Source: Xylanimonas protaetiae (GTDB lineage Bacteria; Actinomycetota; Actinomycetes; Actinomycetales; Cellulomonadaceae). From it: DNA of 64,000 bases. A program made the position numbers and the translations under genes. Shown one piece after another: positions 18,173 through 26,430 of this stretch. The notes beneath the pieces are model-generated. The model had not been told where the DNA came from. It made no database searches and saw only the letters and a program-made list of their open reading frames with translations. The DNA lies in the NCBI RefSeq assembly GCF_004135385.1, contig NZ_CP035493.1:1302001-1366000 (forward strand), written 5' to 3'. How positions within the stretch are numbered: the first letter of the stretch is position 1; the number at the start of each line of letters is the position of its first letter.

Positions 18173-19417
18173 TCAGGCCGGCGAGCCCAGCGCGCCCGCG
18201 GCCCCCTCGCCGTGCAGCGTCCGCGTGAACGGCAGCTGGAAGTGCAGGCGTGCCCCGCCGCGCGGGCTGGGCCCGAGCGTCAGGTACCCGCCGCGCCCCT
18301 CGAGACGCTCCGCGTGCCGGGACAGCCCGCTCAGCTCGGGCTCGGCCTGCGCGAGGCCGCTGCCGTCGTCGTCGACGGTGACGTCGAGCACCCAGGCGAG
18401 GGGGTCGTCGGTGGGGACCACCTCGGCGGCGAGCCAGATCCGCGACGCGCGGCCGTGCCGCAGCGCGTTGGTGATGCCCTCCTCGATGGCGTAGACCGCG
18501 ACGAGGCGCTCGGCGGGCGGGATCGGCTTCTCGACCTCGTCGACGAGTCGCTGGAGGGCAGGCCCGATGTCGAGGTGCGCCTCGATCTGCGGGGGCAGGC
18601 GGCGCAGCATGAGCTCGAGGGCGCGCACGGTCCCGAGCTCGATGCCGGCGGGGAACACGGCGTGGCTCAGCGAGCGGATCTCCTCTTCGCGGATCTCCTC
18701 GAGGCGTTCGGCCCACTGGCGCACGTCGGCGGCGGCCTCGGCGGCGGGGGCGCCGTCGTCGAGGCGTGCGGCGACGCCGTCGAGGCCCGCGGTGACGGTG
18801 ACCATGCGGTACTGGAGGGTGCCGTGGAGGCGGTCGGCGACCATGCGGCGCACGCGCATCTCCTCGGACTGGAGCTCGGCGACGGCGCGGGCGGCGCTGC
18901 GCGCGGCGCGCAGGCGGCGGGCCTCCTCGGCGCGGGCGCGGCTGACGAGCTCGGCGGTGAACACGCCCGCGGCCACGGCGACGAACCCGGCGGTGAAGCC
19001 GGCCACCCACTCGGTGAGCATGTACGTGGTGTCGGCGGGGGTCGAGTGGACGCCGCGCATGGCGAGCGTGCGGGGGAACGAGGCGACGAGCGACACCGCC
19101 GCGATGAGCACGTACCGCACGCGCGGCGGCCAGCGCCGCGGGTGCAGCAGGAACGTCCCGCCCACCACGAGCAGGCCGTACGTGAGGTTGATGACCGTGA
19201 CGGCGAGGGCCTCGGCGAGGATGCCGGCGCCCGAGTTGGCCGCGATGTACCAGCCGCCCCAGCCGGCCCACGTGGCCAGCGACATGAGCGAGTAGAGGAC
19301 CACGTTGATGGTCGCGAGCAGCACCCCGGTCCGCGTCGGGTCGTGCAGCGGCAGGTCCTTCACGGTGCGGTAGAGCGTGGGCCGACGTCGTCGCCCGTCG
19401 CGCGGGAGGCGGGCCAT
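18173..19417 (-). CDS. NarL-system sensor histidine kinase
   Basis: A 414-residue membrane kinase. The N-terminal ~190 residues hold several transmembrane helices (GVLLATINVVLYSLMSLATW; YLVLIAAVSLVASF-like; AGFTAGFVAVAAGVFTAELV) with no large extracellular loop. A phosphoacceptor helix (RRMVADRLHGTLQYRMVTV) and an HATPase domain follow, with N-box EEGITNALRHGRASRIW and G1 box DVTVDDDGSGLAQAEPELSG. It partners with the response regulator whose stop overlaps its ATG (TGATG). The signal is unknown. Confidence 0.85.
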   Translation of the reverse strand: MARLPRDGRRRRPTLYRTVKDLPLHDPTRTGVLLATINVVLYSLMSLATWAGWGGWYIAANSGAGILAEALAVTVINLTYGLLVVGGTFLLHPRRWPPRVRYVLIAAVSLVASFPRTLAMRGVHSTPADTTYMLTEWVAGFTAGFVAVAAGVFTAELVSRARAEEARRLRAARSAARAVAELQSEEMRVRRMVADRLHGTLQYRMVTVTAGLDGVAARLDDGAPAAEAAADVRQWAERLEEIREEEIRSLSHAVFPAGIELGTVRALELMLRRLPPQIEAHLDIGPALQRLVDEVEKPIPPAERLVAVYAIEEGITNALRHGRASRIWLAAEVVPTDDPLAWVLDVTVDDDGSGLAQAEPELSGLSRHAERLEGRGGYLTLGPSPRGGARLHFQLPFTRTLHGEGAAGALGSPA

Positions 19418-20079
19418 CAGGTCCGCCAGGCTCGCCCGGTCTGCTCGATGAACGCGAGCACGGCCGCCACGCGGCGGTTGGAGCCGTCGCCGTCGATGCC
19501 CAGGCGCTGGTAGATCGACTTGAGGTGGGACTCGACGGAGCGCGTGTTGATGCCGAGGCGCTCGGCGACGGCCTGGTTGGACAGGCCCTCCGCGACGAGG
19601 CGCAGCACGCCGAACTGGGCGGGCGTGAGGTCGGCGACGGCGGACCCGGCGCGCGGCTCGGACCGCTGGACCAGGTAGGGGTCGAGCACGACCTGCCCGT
19701 GGGCGGTCGCGGCGACGGCCCGCACGAGCACGTCGCGGGCGAAGCTCGACCGCTTCGACAGGTACGACCACGCCTTCGGCGCCTCGTTCTGCACGGACGT
19801 GTAGAGCCCCATGACGTCCTCGGACGACAGGAGCATGACCGCCAGGTTGGGGTCCTGCCGCTGGAGCTGGACCCCGAGCGCGACACCGTTGCCGTCCGCG
19901 AGGTGCACGTCGAGCAGGGCGACGTCGACGGAGCCCGGCGTGAAGACGAGGCGCGCCTCGGTGGCGCCGGGCACGGAGTGCACGACGCGCAGGTTCTCCT
20001 CGGCGGACAGCGTCTGCTCGAGCATCCCGCGCATGAGCGCCTCGTCCTCGACGATGCCGACCCTGATCTCCTGGTCCAT
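19417..20079 (-). CDS. NarL/FixJ-family response regulator
   Basis: A 220-residue regulator. The receiver domain has the acidic pair E11/D12 (VGIVEDEALM) and phosphoacceptor D57 (VALLDVHLADG). The C-terminal LuxR-type helix-turn-helix runs LTPAQFGVLRLVAEGLSNQA to LGINTRSVESHLKSIYQRLG. ATG 20079. It is the first gene of a two-gene operon with the kinase, joined by a one-base TGATG overlap, so translation is coupled. Target genes are not evident. Confidence 0.9.
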   Translation of the reverse strand: MDQEIRVGIVEDEALMRGMLEQTLSAEENLRVVHSVPGATEARLVFTPGSVDVALLDVHLADGNGVALGVQLQRQDPNLAVMLLSSEDVMGLYTSVQNEAPKAWSYLSKRSSFARDVLVRAVAATAHGQVVLDPYLVQRSEPRAGSAVADLTPAQFGVLRLVAEGLSNQAVAERLGINTRSVESHLKSIYQRLGIDGDGSNRRVAAVLAFIEQTGRAWRT

Positions 20080-20233
20080 CGTTCGATGGTATTTCGGAGG
20101 TCGTCGCCGGGAACCACTGACGTGATGCCCTGATTGCCCTGGTGGCGCGGTCTGCACGCTCGGCGGTGCGATCCTGCGCGTCCGGCGGCCTCGCGGCGCC
20201 GCGCCAGGTGGCCTCGCGTGACAGCATGGCGCG

Positions 20234-20857
20234 GTGCGCGTGGAACCGGTGACCGTCGCGGCCCTGCTGGACCACGTCGTGGAGCGCGTGACGTCGCGGC
20301 ACGGCCCCGGCCCCGTGCGGGTGCTGGTCGACGGGCACCCCGCCACCCGGCCCGAGGCGCTCGCCGACGCGCTCGTCGAGCCGCTGCGCGCCGCGGGCCG
20401 CCCGGTGGCGCGCATCCACACGGACGACTTCCTGCGCCCGGCCTCCCTGCGCCTGGAGCACGGGCGGCGCGACGCCGACGCGCTGCTCGACGGCTGGGTC
20501 GACGCCGGCGCCCTCAACCGGGAGGTGCTCACCGCCGTCGTCGAGTCCGGGCGGTACCTGCCCTCGCTGCGCGACCCCGTGACGGACCGGTCGACGCGGG
20601 CCGCGTACGTCGAGGCCGCACCCGGGCAGGTGGTCGTCGTCTCGGGGTCGCTCGCGCTGGGCCTGTGGCTGGACGTCGACCTGACCGTGCACCTCGCCCT
20701 CACGCGGCCCGCGGAGACGCGCGGCACGCCGCTCGCCGACGCGTGGCAGCTCGCCGCGTACGACCGCTACCGGCAGGAGGTCGCCCCGGAGCGGGCCGCC
20801 GACGTCGTCGTGCGCTACGACGACCCGCGGCACCCCGCGCTGGTGCTGCGGCGCTGA
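20234..20857 (+). CDS. Uridine-kinase-like protein with degenerate Walker A
   Basis: A 207-residue protein with the layout of actinobacterial uridine-kinase-like P-loop proteins: a P-loop strand VRVLVDGHPATRPEALADAL, ARIHTDDFLRPASLRLEHG after it, and a lid-like YDRYRQEVAPERAADVVVRY near the end. The Walker A GxxxxGK[ST] is replaced by GHPATRPEA, with no Lys or Ser/Thr. ATP binding is therefore doubtful and the protein may be a non-catalytic paralogue. GTG 20234 begins the fold directly. Convergent with the hupE-like gene. Confidence 0.65.
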   Translation: MRVEPVTVAALLDHVVERVTSRHGPGPVRVLVDGHPATRPEALADALVEPLRAAGRPVARIHTDDFLRPASLRLEHGRRDADALLDGWVDAGALNREVLTAVVESGRYLPSLRDPVTDRSTRAAYVEAAPGQVVVVSGSLALGLWLDVDLTVHLALTRPAETRGTPLADAWQLAAYDRYRQEVAPERAADVVVRYDDPRHPALVLRR

Positions 20858-20870
20858 CTCAGGCGCCGAC

Positions 20871-22079
20871 TCAGGCGCCGACGAGGCGCTGCACGAACCA
20901 GATCAGGCCCATGCCGGCGACGAGCGTGGCGACACCCGCGCCGACGGCGGCCGCGAGCCGCGGGGCGCGGCGGCGCAGCAGCACCAGCAGCGGGAAGGCG
21001 ACGGCGATGATGCCGATCTGCACCACCTCGATGCCCACGTTGAACACGAGCAGCGACCACAGCAGGCGCCACGAGAACGCCTCGTCGATGCCGAGCGCCC
21101 CCGCGAACCCGAGCCCGTGCACGAGCCCGAACACGAAGACGACGCCCAGGCGCAGCAGGCCCGCGCGGTCGAGCGCGTACCAGGGGGTGCGGGCCGGCTC
21201 GAGCGCGCCCACGTGCACGAACCCGGCCCCGCGGCTCTCCCGCCACAGGGTGACCAGGTGCCACGCCGCGACGACGGCGATGGACGCCGCGATGACCGGC
21301 TCGACGACGGCGGCCGGCGCCTTGACCAGCCCCAGCGCCGCGAGCACGAACGTCACCGAGTGCGCGACCGTGAACGACGTCGCCGCGAGCACCACCTCGC
21401 GCAGGCGCCGCGAGCCGACGATGAGCGCGAGCAGGAACAGGATGTGGTCGATCCCGCCGAGCAGGTGCTCGGCGCCCAGCAGGAAGAACTCCCCGAAGCG
21501 CTGCCAGGTGGTCTGCCCGGTGTGGAAGGACGGTGTGCCCGGCTTGAGCGCGGCGCTCCCGGAGCGGCCGTCGAGGTCGTACTGCACGACGGTGACGGTG
21601 CCGGTGACGTAGCCCTCGTCGTCGGCGAAGAGCGACGAGGCGATCTGGTGGTCGTCCGCCGCGGGGCACGTGTGGTCGAGCGTGACGACGGCGTACGGCA
21701 CGCCCTCGCGCTGCTCCATGCGCGGCGGCACATCCGTGAGCGCGGCCTGGCACGCCTGCCCGCCGGCCGTGACGACGAACTGTTCGCCGGCGTACCGGGC
21801 GACGGCGTCAGCGTGCTTCTCGACGGCGCCGAGCTCCTTGCCCGTGCCGACGAGGTCGATGCCGTCGTCGTAGAACGCGGGCTCGTGGGCGTGCTCGGCG
21901 ACAGACACGACGAGCAGGTCGTACTCGAGGCTCAGCTCGGTGCGCACGACGCCGTCCGCGGGGGACGTGACGTCGGCGTAGACGGTGGAGCTGAAGCCGT
22001 GGGCGTCGGCGGTCGCAGCGGGCGCGAGCGCGGCGAGCGCCAGGACGCCGACGACGGCGAGGCGGGCGGGGGCGCGCAT
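20871..22079 (-). CDS. HupE/UreJ-family membrane protein with exported N-terminal domain
   Basis: A 402-residue protein. A signal peptide (VVGVLALAALAPAATADAHG) leads to an extracytoplasmic domain of about 170 residues. A HupE/UreJ-type membrane domain follows with the metal-ligand-like motifs LLGAEHLLGGIDHILFLLAL, SFTVAHSVTFVLAALGL and FGLVHGLGFAGALGI. Relatives are linked to nickel or cobalt uptake, but this two-domain variant is uncharacterised. Its ATG overlaps the stop of the upstream lipoprotein gene, so the two form an operon. Confidence 0.8.
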   Translation of the reverse strand: MRAPARLAVVGVLALAALAPAATADAHGFSSTVYADVTSPADGVVRTELSLEYDLLVVSVAEHAHEPAFYDDGIDLVGTGKELGAVEKHADAVARYAGEQFVVTAGGQACQAALTDVPPRMEQREGVPYAVVTLDHTCPAADDHQIASSLFADDEGYVTGTVTVVQYDLDGRSGSAALKPGTPSFHTGQTTWQRFGEFFLLGAEHLLGGIDHILFLLALIVGSRRLREVVLAATSFTVAHSVTFVLAALGLVKAPAAVVEPVIAASIAVVAAWHLVTLWRESRGAGFVHVGALEPARTPWYALDRAGLLRLGVVFVFGLVHGLGFAGALGIDEAFSWRLLWSLLVFNVGIEVVQIGIIAVAFPLLVLLRRRAPRLAAAVGAGVATLVAGMGLIWFVQRLVGA

Positions 22080-22432
22080 CAGACCTCCACCACGAACCCG
22101 GTGAGGCCGCCGCGGACGGCGGCGACGCCGGCGCGGACGGCGGCCTGCGCCTTCGCGGCGGAGAACGCGCAGCCCTGCCGCAGCAGCACCACGTGGTAGC
22201 CGTCGCGGGGCGTCACGTCGTCGTACGACGACGGCGTCGGCGTCATGGTGCCGCCCGGCGCGGGCAGCGACGCGGCGAAGCCGTCGCCGAGGATCGCGGC
22301 GCTCGGCGGGAGCGTGCGCTCGGAGCCGTCGGGCAGGGCGGGCGTGGCGGCGGGCGTCACCGCGGGGGCGCAGGCGGCGACCGTCAGCGCGACGGCCAGC
22401 GCGAGGCCGACGTACGAGGGGATGCGGGGCAT
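22079..22432 (-). CDS. Small lipoprotein in operon with the HupE/UreJ protein
   Basis: A 117-residue protein with a signal peptide and lipobox (LALAVALTVAACAPAVTP, Cys 21). The mature part has a short Thr/Pro linker and one compact domain with a single further Cys (GYHVVLLRQGCAFSAAKAQA). No family recognised. The overlap with the HupE-like gene suggests an accessory role at the outer face of the membrane. Confidence 0.7.
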   Translation of the reverse strand: MPRIPSYVGLALAVALTVAACAPAVTPAATPALPDGSERTLPPSAAILGDGFAASLPAPGGTMTPTPSSYDDVTPRDGYHVVLLRQGCAFSAAKAQAAVRAGVAAVRGGLTGFVVEV

Positions 22433-22585
22433 CCCCGGTTTCTACCCGCCCCGCGTGAACCGCCGGTGACCTGCGGGGACTGCTGCTGAGAGCAAGTGTT
22501 ACCGGCGCGTTCCGGGTTCGTTCACCTGGCCACCACCTGTTCTCGGGAGTCTCCCAGGCCCGTCCAGCTCTGACGGGATACCACC

Positions 22586-22990
22586 GTGGGTACCCAGGTC
22601 GTGCAGGTTGTGCGGACGAAATCCCTGGTCAAGGGCCAGTTCCCGGCCAATGCACTGGCCTTCACCGCCACGGTCGGGGGCGAACACCGTCTCCGGCGCT
22701 CCAGGGCCACGACCATTCGTACTCGCGCTCGTACCAGATCCGCAACGGCGTCAAGGCCAACCCGGCCGAGCACGTCCGCACCTAGGTAAAGGTCTCCGTC
22801 AAGGAGAACCAGCCCAAGGTCGAGGACGTCGTCGCCGGTGACTGCGACGCCCCGAACGCCGCCGTCGAGAGCGGCAACGTCGACTGGTGCGGCCCGGACG
22901 AGGGCGCCTCGCCCGCGCAGCCGCCCGGCCCGCCGCCCACCTGCGCCGAGCCGCAGGGACCCGCGGTCGTCTCCCTGACGCGGCCGCAAC
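22586..22990 (+). pseudogene. Decayed gene for an unidentified (probably exported) protein
   Basis: Protein-like stretches lie in successive frames: VQVVRTKSLVKGQFPANALA from a GTG at 22586, then after a shift near 22700 HSYSRSYQIRNGVKANPAEH. This is followed by an in-frame TAG at about 22783 and then VKVSVKENQPKVEDVVAGDC. Two Cys and a Pro-rich tail follow. At least one frameshift and one stop break it. A strong terminator hairpin follows at 22991. Family unknown. Confidence 0.5.
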
Positions 22991-23034
22991 GCACGAGCCC
23001 GCCGGGACCTCACCAGGTCTCGGCGGGCTCGTGC
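22991..23034. terminator. Bidirectional terminator hairpin
   Basis: Two 19-base arms (22991-23009 and 23016-23034) pair with one G.T wobble around the six-base loop TCACCA. It lies between the decayed plus-strand gene and the end of the convergent minus-strand gene at 23047. Confidence 0.8.
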
Positions 23035-23046
23035 GTGTCTCGGGCC

Positions 23047-23862
23047 TCAGTTCGTGGCGTCGAGCTTCGTGCAGTAGTCGCCCGTGTCGGTGCGCTCGCC
23101 GCACGTCCAGCCGAAGTACTCGTAGTCGCTGTCCTCCTCGGACAGGTCGTACAGGTCGTCGCAGGACGCCATGTCGCCCGCCTCGCAGGCGTCCCAGAGG
23201 CGGTCGAGCGTGGCGTTGTCGCCGTAGTACGTCCCGGGCTCCGTCGCGCCGTCGTTGAACACGCCCCGGGATCCCGCGACGACCAGCACGAGGACGACGG
23301 CGATGCTGAACAGCACCTGCAGGGCGCCCAGCACGATGCCGGCGATCGCCAGCCCCTTGCCCGCCTGCCCCGAGCGCGACGTGCGCCGCACCCCGACGAT
23401 GCCGAGGACCAGCGGCACGACGCCGAGGCCCACGAGCCCGGTGACGAGCGCCGCGATCGAGATGCCGTCGGTCCCCGGCGGGACCGGGCGGGCGCCGTAC
23501 GTCGCGTAGGGGGACTGCGCGTACGGGGACTGCGGGTACGGCGCCTGCTCGTACGGGGGCTGGGCGTGCGGCCCCGGAGCGTAGGGAGCCTGCGCGGACG
23601 GCTCCTGCGGGGACAGCGCGGGGTCCTGTGCGTACGGCGACTGCCCGTACGGCGACTGCCCGTACGGGTCGTGGGCGGCCGGCGGCGAGCCGGGGTAGCC
23701 GGCGGACGGGTCCGTGGGCGGCGGGTAGCCGGCGCCGGATACGTAGGGCGTCCCGGGCGGCGTCGCTCCAGGAGGCGTGGGCCCAGGAGTCGTGGACCCG
23801 GGAGGCGTAGGCCCGGGGGGTGTCGATCCGGCGGGCGGGGGCGGGGCGAACGGGTCGGTCAC
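23047..23862 (-). CDS. DUF4190-domain membrane protein with long Pro/Tyr-rich N-terminus
   Basis: A 271-residue protein. The first ~130 residues are low-complexity Pro/Gly/Tyr repeats (PPGSTTPGPTPPGATPPG; many SPYGQ/SPYAQ units). A DUF4190 double-helix membrane domain follows (ISIAALVTGLVGLGVVPLVL; GLAIAGIVLGALQVLFSIAV). The C-terminal extracellular part has six Cys in acidic surroundings (WDACEAGDMASCDDLYDLSE), like short Sel1/Cys-repeat tails. ATG 23862. Function unknown. Confidence 0.75.
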   Translation of the reverse strand: MTDPFAPPPPAGSTPPGPTPPGSTTPGPTPPGATPPGTPYVSGAGYPPPTDPSAGYPGSPPAAHDPYGQSPYGQSPYAQDPALSPQEPSAQAPYAPGPHAQPPYEQAPYPQSPYAQSPYATYGARPVPPGTDGISIAALVTGLVGLGVVPLVLGIVGVRRTSRSGQAGKGLAIAGIVLGALQVLFSIAVVLVLVVAGSRGVFNDGATEPGTYYGDNATLDRLWDACEAGDMASCDDLYDLSEEDSDYEYFGWTCGERTDTGDYCTKLDATN

Positions 23863-23941
23863 GAAATCTCCTTCGGCTTCGCGGCAGAGTCTTGCGCACC
23901 GGACCCGCCCGCGTCACCACCGCACGGCCCGCTGGCGCTGG

Positions 23942-24676
23942 TCACCCCCAGCAGAGGCAGAACGGGTGCCCCGCCGGGTCGGCGAACACGCGGAACGTGT
24001 CGCCGCCGCCGGGCAGCCGGGTGGCGCCGAGGGCGAGCACCGCGGCCTCTGCCTCGTCGGGGTCGCGGTCACCGATCCCCAGGTCCAGGTGCACCTGCTG
24101 CGGCCGTGCCGGGTCGGGCCAGGCGGGCGCGTTGTAGTCCTCCACCTGCTGGAACATCACCGTGCGCGGCCCGCCGAGCATCGCCATCCCGTCGCCCTCG
24201 TAGGCGATCTCGTCGCCGAGCACCCCCGACCAGAACCGGGCCGCCACGGCGGCGTCGGGCACGTCGAACGTCACGCCCCACACGGTGGTGCGGTCCACCT
24301 CGTCGCTCAGACACAGGTCGAACGGGTGCCCCGCCGGGTCGGCGAGCGTGTTCCACGTGGCGTTCTCCCGCAGCAGCGTCGCGCCCTGCGCCACCGCCGC
24401 CGACGTCGCCGCGGCGAGATCGGGCACGCGCAGGTCCAGGTGCAGCTGCTGCGGGTGCTCCTGGCTGGGCCACCGCGCCGGCACCAGGTCCGGCGCGGGC
24501 TGGGCGGCCACGAGCCACCCCTCCCGCGTGCCCACCACCAGCCAGGCGCCGTCGTCGCTCGGCTCCTGGATCACCCGCCCGCCGAGCAGCTCCTCCCAGA
24601 ACGCGCCGGCCACGGCGACGTCGGGCACGTCCAGCACCACCGACTCCACGACGCCGATCCCCTTGGTCTCGCTCAT
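23942..24676 (-). CDS. VOC-family protein with two glyoxalase domains
   Basis: A 244-residue protein made of two tandem VOC modules. Each shows the strand VVLDVPDVAVAGAFWEELLG or VTFDVPDAAVAARFWSGVLG and ends in an ADPAGHPF motif (LADPAGHPFDLCLS, then FADPAGHPFCLCWG). HLDLRVPD and HLDLGIGD supply the usual metal-ligand His in each half. Substrate unknown. ATG 24676. A large inverted-repeat element lies upstream, between it and the APC permease gene. Confidence 0.85.
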   Translation of the reverse strand: MSETKGIGVVESVVLDVPDVAVAGAFWEELLGGRVIQEPSDDGAWLVVGTREGWLVAAQPAPDLVPARWPSQEHPQQLHLDLRVPDLAAATSAAVAQGATLLRENATWNTLADPAGHPFDLCLSDEVDRTTVWGVTFDVPDAAVAARFWSGVLGDEIAYEGDGMAMLGGPRTVMFQQVEDYNAPAWPDPARPQQVHLDLGIGDRDPDEAEAAVLALGATRLPGGGDTFRVFADPAGHPFCLCWG

Positions 24677-24846
24677 CACCGACCCCCTCCTGGCGGCGCC
24701 GCCGTCGGGCGCCCGCCGGACCCGTGGCGCCGCCGTCGGCGCCACGCCCCACGATCCGCCGACCCACCGACACTCGCCAACGGCGAGAGACCGCCCGCCG
24801 GACGCCCAGCGCCTGCCGGACGTGGGTCAGCGGGCGCTGAACGTAG

Positions 24847-24962
24847 ATCGGAACGTGGGTTCGGGATCGGAACGTGCATCGGAACCCACGTTCCGATCCC
24901 GAACCCACGTTCCGATCCGGCTCCTGGTCCGGCTCCCGATCCGGCTCCCGAACCCACGTTCC
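24847..24962. repeat. Perfect 30-bp inverted repeat plus extra copies of a 13-mer
   Basis: Arms 24847-24876 and 24887-24916 are exact reverse complements with a 10-base spacer. The 13-mer GAACCCACGTTCC occurs at 24882, 24901 and 24950, and inverted at 24850. GATCCGGCTCC-like units fill the gap to 24950. It lies downstream of the APC permease stop. It may be a terminator, a palindromic repeat element or a protein-binding cluster. Confidence 0.75.
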
Positions 24963-24989
24963 GAGCCGGCCCCCGGACCGGGCCCCGCG

Positions 24990-26282
24990 TCAGGCCCGGC
25001 TCAGGCGTGCCGCGCGCACCAGCACGCCCGCCGCCAGCACGCCCACGCCCGCCGCCACCGACGTCCACGGCAGCGTCGCCACCAGGACGACGCAACCGGC
25101 CGCTCCGAACGCCTGGAGCGCGCGCGGGTGACGCCGGTCGGCGCCCGTCTGCGTCCACGCGGCCAGGTTCGCCACCAGGTAGTACACGAGCACGCCGAAG
25201 CTCGAGAAGCCGATCGCCCCGCGCAGGTCCACCGTCAGCACCAGCACGACCACGACCACGGCGAGCGTCACCTCGGCCACGTGCGGCACCCGGAACCGCG
25301 CGTGGACCGCGGCGAGCGGCCGGGGCAGGTCGCCCTCGCGCGCCATCGCGAGCGTCGTCCGCCCCACGCCCGCGACGAGCGCGAGCAGCGCCCCCAGCGA
25401 CGCCGCGGCCGCCGCGACCCGCACCAGCGGGGAGACCCACAGCCCGGCGACGGCGGCGGCCAGCGGCGAGGCGGTGGCCGCGACCCCGTCGAGCCCCAGG
25501 GTCGCCAGCAGGGTCACCGCGACCACCGCGTAGAGCGCGACGACCACCGCGAGGGCGACGCCGATCGCCCGCGGGATCGCGACGCGTGGGTTGCGCACCT
25601 CCTCGCCGAGCGTCGCGACGCGCGCGTACCCCGCGAACGCGAAGAACAGCAGGCCCGCCGCCTGCAGCACCCCGTACGCGCCGCGCACCCCGCCCAAGCC
25701 CATGCCGCCCGAGCCCGCGACGCCGCCCGCGCCCACGTTGTCGGCCGCCTCGGGAGCGGACGTCGACGTCCACGCCACCACGAGCGTCACGACGAGCGCC
25801 ACCAGCACGAACGCCACGATCCACCGCGCCGCCCGGGCAGTGCGCGTCACGCCCCGGTAGTTCACCGCCGCCAGCACGACGACGGCGAGCGCCGCGACGC
25901 CCCGCCGCACCGCCGTCGGCGCGTCGTCGGACACGGCGTACGTCGCGAAGGTGAGCGCCATCGCCGCGCACGACGCCGTCTTGCCGACGACGAACCCCCA
26001 CCCGGCGAGGAAGCCCCACCACGGACCCAGGCGCTCGCGGCCGTACACGTAGGTGCCGCCGGCCACGGGGTACTGCGCGGCGAGCTGCGCCGACGACGTC
26101 GCGTTCGCGTAGGCGACCGCGGCGGCGACGGCGAGCGCGACCAGGAGCGCCCACCCGGCCCCGACGGGCAGCACGGCCCGCGCCGCGGGCGCGAACGCGG
26201 CGAAGACGCCCGCCCCGATCATCGAGCCGAGGCCGACGACGACGGCGTCCGTGGTGGTGAGGCGGCGGGCGAGGGAGGTCAC
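24990..26282 (-). CDS. APC-superfamily amino-acid permease
   Basis: A 430-residue polytopic transporter with about 12 transmembrane helices. The first helix carries the APC substrate-binding turn (VVVGLGSMIGAGVFAAFAPA). SSAQLAAQYPVAGGTYVYG and FFAFAGYARVATLGEEVRNP followed by RVAIPRAI are further family marks. Substrate not predictable (cationic or branched amino acids are typical). GTG 26282 is the family start; sequence upstream is low-complexity. Divergent from the SulP gene. Confidence 0.85.
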   Translation of the reverse strand: MTSLARRLTTTDAVVVGLGSMIGAGVFAAFAPAARAVLPVGAGWALLVALAVAAAVAYANATSSAQLAAQYPVAGGTYVYGRERLGPWWGFLAGWGFVVGKTASCAAMALTFATYAVSDDAPTAVRRGVAALAVVVLAAVNYRGVTRTARAARWIVAFVLVALVVTLVVAWTSTSAPEAADNVGAGGVAGSGGMGLGGVRGAYGVLQAAGLLFFAFAGYARVATLGEEVRNPRVAIPRAIGVALAVVVALYAVVAVTLLATLGLDGVAATASPLAAAVAGLWVSPLVRVAAAAASLGALLALVAGVGRTTLAMAREGDLPRPLAAVHARFRVPHVAEVTLAVVVVVLVLTVDLRGAIGFSSFGVLVYYLVANLAAWTQTGADRRHPRALQAFGAAGCVVLVATLPWTSVAAGVGVLAAGVLVRAARLSRA

Positions 26283-26430
26283 ACAGGAATCGTGGCGCAG
26301 CGGGGTGAACGCCGGGTGTACCCGGTGCGCGTCCGCCGCGCGGGCGGCGGAACGCGGTCCGCGCGGCTGACGGGGAACGGACCCGGCAGTCGCTCGCCAG
26401 CGTGTCGGCCACCGTGCCCGACAATGTCTC

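Noticed and set aside
24847-24962. Repeated 13-mer considered as a CRISPR array
   Set aside because: Copies are in both orientations, unequal spacing and no unique spacers.
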